DNA of 64,000 nt, taken from NCBI RefSeq assembly GCF_014805685.1, contig NC_060906.1, positions 19,756,164 through 19,820,163 of the forward strand. The letters run 5' to 3'. Under the pieces are notes generated by a model. The model was not told where the DNA came from, ran no database searches, and was given only the letters and a program-made list of their open reading frames with translations. Position 1 is the first letter of the stretch; every line of letters starts with the position of its first letter. Positions 60,245-64,000 of this stretch are shown here, one piece after another. The translations under genes were made by a program, and so were the position numbers. Origin of the DNA: Silurus meridionalis. Lineage: Eukaryota > Chordata > Actinopteri > Siluriformes > Siluridae.

Positions 60245-60675
60245 GATCAGTCAGGCCTCTCCATCAACCTGCTTTCACAATATCAAGCAACAAACTGATG
60301 GACAAATACGCATTCGACGGGAAATCCTTCACGACACGAAGTTGCAGTTCTCGGCGGCAGGGCGCAAATCGATGTTTTACTTAAGTTTTTTTTAACGCAA
60401 TTTAGTTATGAGGCTGTAACGTGGAAAAAAAAAAAAAAACTACAGAAATGCCACAGTGATGTGTATAAAAGATAGTTATATAGGCTGCTAGAAAGATTCG
60501 AAGTGGCACGAGCGACAAGTCACTTGCTATTGTGAAAACATCGCCAGAGAGGCCAGACTTAAACCCTGTGGCTTGCTCAGAGTGCCATTTCAACGATCCT
60601 TGAAGGCTCTCAGGAAGCAGTGTTTGTCCCAATCCACCAGAGGGCGACTCTGCACTTCAGTAAGCTCCCAGATGA

Positions 60676-60750
<75 letters not shown>

Positions 60751-63364
60751 CGCTTTGCCTCCACAGAAAAAAAAAATAAAGATCTTTTTTATGCACTTCT
60801 TTTTTGTCAGGATTTTTTCTTTTATCACTGTGATATCAGTGATATTTAAAATCATTTCGATTGAGCATTATTAGTATATAAACCCAAACTTTTTCTGTCA
60901 TAAGCTCATCGCTGTGATGAGATGGAAATCAGAACAGTAGCATACGAAGCCTGGAATTTAGGATCGATTTTTTAAACGCAGAAAGATTTGGACGATTTGT
61001 AAAATGTTTCCAATTCAATCTTTGCTGATTTGTTTTAAAAAGACGTTTTTGTCTTAATTATTGTTGTAAATTGTGTGGCGAGTTCTTTTCTTCTCATTCT
61101 TGCTTATTCGTAAAACAAGCTGTTGCAAATCTCCACACAAAAAATGACCAGGGTCTGAGCGAAGAAAAGTCTCAGGGTGTGAGTGCAAAATGATCATTTA
61201 TGAACTTTTTTGCATTTTTGCTCCAGTCGATACTATCGTTATATTTTCACCGTAACTATGAGCTGCTGCTTTAATCATAAAGCATGTCCTGTGTTCATCC
61301 TAGGATTCGTATTTACAATTTTCTTATACAGATCATTGAAACACTCTCACTGCTGTTTGTTTTTATGCTTCGACACCTGTACAGATCCTGTCGGAAGTTT
61401 GGAAGCACTTAATTTGTATGGTTTTGGAGTGACAAATTCATGTTCCTTTTGTTTCTATGCAACAAACCAGGTCATTTAACAGTATAAAGATTTTGACCAA
61501 ACGAGTATATAAATGTACAGACGCTACACTTGATATTAATTGAAAAGTCCTCCCTTAGCATGAACAACATTTTTACACACTCTTGGCATCTGCATAACTG
61601 TACAAAAAAGATATTTACAGCACTTTAGCATCAAAACAAAAGTTGAACTATATATTGTCAAATCCAGATTTGGGACACCCGACACACAATTGGACGTCTT
61701 CGGATGCAGTAGCATTTAATTTTCCCTTCACGTAAACTTGAAGATCCAAATCTCTTCCAGCATGACAATGCTCCTGTGCACAAAAGCCAGCTCCATGAAG
61801 ATATGCTTTACATGTGTTTGGAGTGAAGATCTCCTGCTATAGAGCTCTAAACCCTACTGAACACCTTTGAGACGAATGTGAACTCTGACTGCACAGTAGA
61901 TCTCCTCACCTCACCTACATCACTACCTCACTTTACTAACACCGTATGGCTGAATGAACTTGTGCACACTTCAAAATCTAGTGGAACATCTTCCCAGAAG
62001 AGTGGAGGTTATTATAAAAGCAAATGGGAACTAAATGTGGAATGCGATGTTCAAAAAGCACACATCAGGTGTCAAACTTTTTCTTTCTTAAGTGTACATG
62101 AACTCCAAAACTAAAACTACAGCTCCAGCATCCTGCACATTTTTCAAATCTGTTTTTATTGTTGTTATTATTATGGACCATAAATATGCACTCCTGCTCT
62201 TTTAAAGGCTTTGCAACCTCTTTGTGTTTTCATTGAGATTCTTGGTTTAAAAAAAATTCAAATACAATTGATCAATGTTATTAAATCCCAGTGTTTTATA
62301 TGGATTACACATTGTAAGAATATATAAGAATTGTATATAAATGCTTCCATGATGAGAAAATCTCCGGAATCGGTATCAATGAAAATAAAAAAAGGTTTTA
62401 TGCCATTCGAATGATCAATGATTGAAATCTAATCTAGGAGGTGGCACTCGAGATCACGGGCCTCTACAAGATATTTAAATGTGGAAAAAAGAAAAAAAAG
62501 ATCCACTCAAATTTCCCTGTTCAATATAATTTCATAATGTTCTTACTACTCGGGGCAAATGTGTGACACCTATAAAGAAAATCTGATATTTTATCATTAC
62601 AATTAGAATTCAATATAATACCGTGTCCATATTCTGAAATGAAATAGAGCCCTATATTGCATTTCAGACTGTGAAACTTTGTGCATGCTGCAAAAAAGGT
62701 CTTAATTGGATAAGGAAACTGTCTCAATTCATTCTGAAAAAGGCATGATGATTTTCCATCTGCAGCTTCACAGACTGATTTCTTTCTGAACGCTTAAAAA
62801 AAAAAAGAATAATAAAAGGATTGGATTGTTGCTAAGTAACGCCTCTTTTTACAGCGTACTTGGCTGCTTTAAATGTTATGGTTAAGGAGTGATTCTACTG
62901 TGGCGCTCGGCTTATTTGCTGGTTGGTTTTTATGGATGAATTGATTCGGTGCTCTTTTTCCACCATTCAGATGGCCACTTTCTATGAGACCATGCCTCCT
63001 GTAGCTTGAGATTCCTCAGAATTGGGACCTGATCACTTGTGTAGCTTTTCTAGCTCAAGGCTGTATGTATTGTATGTTGGGAGATCGTGTTCTACTCACT
63101 AAAATGTAAAGAATGGTGTCCATTGCCTGGTATGCATTTTACGGATTTTACAAATGTGGTGATCTCTTCTGTGGCTCCCAAATCGTGGCCCTGGGATCCT
63201 TCAGCTGCCCAGTTTCCATAAGGCTGTGCAGCCTGTAGCCTGAGATTCCTCAGAATTTAGACCCAATTTCTATTTTAGCCTATGAAGTTTAAGTCTGTAA
63301 GTGTTAAGAGTAAAGAATCTGTGTTTGAGGTACTGTGGCCTTCCACTGGTCTCTCCTAAATAAA
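60245..63364 (+). other. papola 3' UTR and downstream flank
   Basis: Candidate poly(A) signals are AATAAA at 60775-60780 and at 63359-63364; the latter is followed by GCATTTC and, later, GT-rich sequence. The stretch to about 61500 is conserved in the relic at 39894-41060. 61660-62100 is a copy of the 10051-type dispersed repeat. CCTGTAGC(T/C)TGAGATTCCTCAGAATT occurs twice, near 62997 and 63230, so 62990-63270 holds a short direct duplication. Confidence 0.5.
60678..60746. repeat. (CT)n microsatellite in papola 3' UTR
   Basis: About 34 CT repeats. The matching position in the relic 3' UTR (about 40255) has no such tract, so the expansion came after the duplication or was lost there. Confidence 0.96.
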
Positions 63365-63419
63365 GCATTTCTACCAAAATTATGCCTCAAGTCAAGCTTT
63401 ATCATCATTTCACACGTAC

Positions 63420-63645
63420 ATGGACCAAGCATAACATTATGAGCGGTGAAGTGAATAACCCTAATTATCTTTTCATTATGGCACCTGTTAAAAGGTGGGA
63501 TATTATTAGGCAGCAACATTTTTTCCTCAAAGTTGATCTGTTAGAAACAGGAAAAATGGAAAGGCGTAAGGTTTTGTGCGAGTTTGACAAGGGTCAAATT
63601 GCGATGGCTAGACGACCCGATCATGCCCGATCATGCGCTTTGATA
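63420..63645 (+). pseudogene. 5' end of a Tc1-like transposon
   Basis: ACCAAGCATAACATTATGAG is followed by GTGGGATATTATTAGGCAGC. A reading frame then gives MERRKVLCEFDKGQIAMARR, the N-terminus of a common fish Tc1-family transposase. It breaks off soon after with a duplicated CGATCATGC. The rest of the transposase is absent. Confidence 0.75.
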
Positions 63646-64000
63646 TAATAATTGAATAATAAACTATTATGTGGACTTTAAACTATTATGTGGACTTTGT
63701 GTGCATACGTTTATTCTCTCTGTATTATAGAGTGTGATGGCTTGGGGGAAGACTTTGTACTCTGGCTGTGAGATACAGAATGCTTCAATAAAAAGCCAGG
63801 CTTGTTCTTTGCCAAAAAAGGGCTTTGTGGGTCAAGAACACATCTCTGCTCTCATAAACACTCATGTTTCCGAAGTTTCTGTATAATCTCTCTCAAACCT
63901 GCCTCTTTCCTTTACATCGGTATTTTTGTTCTCTATGCCCGTTGTCATGACGTCTTTGTATACTGGCAGCTCGGAAACAAGTGATAAAAGAGTAACCTTC

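Noticed and set aside
60573..60874. Ser/Leu-repeat and Arg/Glu-repeat ORFs
   Set aside because: They are translations of the (CT)n tract in the papola 3' UTR.

Overview
The window is nuclear DNA of a vertebrate, almost certainly a teleost fish. Three multi-exon genes lie on the + strand, the introns carry many hAT and Tc1/mariner remnants, dinucleotide repeats are long and numerous, and between the second and third gene there is a cluster of nuclear tRNA genes and tRNA relics. A species cannot be named from the sequence alone. The repeat content would fit an otophysan such as a catfish, but this is a guess.

Layout. (1) 221-8655: galc, lysosomal galactosylceramidase, complete in 17 coding exons (659 codons). 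(2) 9905-20341: ak7, cilia-associated adenylate kinase 7, complete in 18 coding exons (679 codons), with its P-loop and a C-terminal Dpy-30 motif. (3) 20342-22624: repeats, including a hAT element with a recognisable 8-bp target duplication. (4) 22625-37894: 27 tRNA loci. These are tRNA-Ser(GCT), tRNA-His(GTG), tRNA-Glu(TTC), tRNA-Arg(ACG) and a family of degenerate tRNA-Ser copies. Much of this is a tandem array with a unit of about 1.79 kb, interrupted by a 100-N assembly gap. (5) 34520-36545 and 39894-41060: broken, rearranged pieces of a second papola copy, one inverted and one direct. (6) 43406-60244: papola, canonical poly(A) polymerase alpha, complete from the first usable ATG in 26 coding exons (819 codons), followed by a long 3' flank and a Tc1-type transposase relic.

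In human, as I recall, GALC, AK7 and PAPOLA lie on 14q31-q32 with AK7 next to PAPOLA, so the gene order appears to be conserved microsynteny. The three genes do not form a pathway: GALC degrades galactolipids in lysosomes, AK7 buffers adenine nucleotides in cilia, and PAPOLA polyadenylates nuclear pre-mRNA.

The most unusual features are as follows. There is a tandem duplication of a three-exon cassette inside the papola C-terminal region, with both copies still in frame. A rearranged papola relic lies upstream of the intact gene. The tRNA quartet array has probably been collapsed at the gap. One tRNA-Ser relic differs from the intact gene only by C-to-T changes on the RNA-like strand. A minisatellite appears to have grown inside a Tc1-like element. 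I found no bacterial-type system, CRISPR array or other novel multi-gene system.

Exon boundaries were read by eye from splice signals, reading-frame continuity and similarity to remembered human proteins. In all three genes the summed coding lengths are multiples of three (1980, 2040 and 2460 nt).
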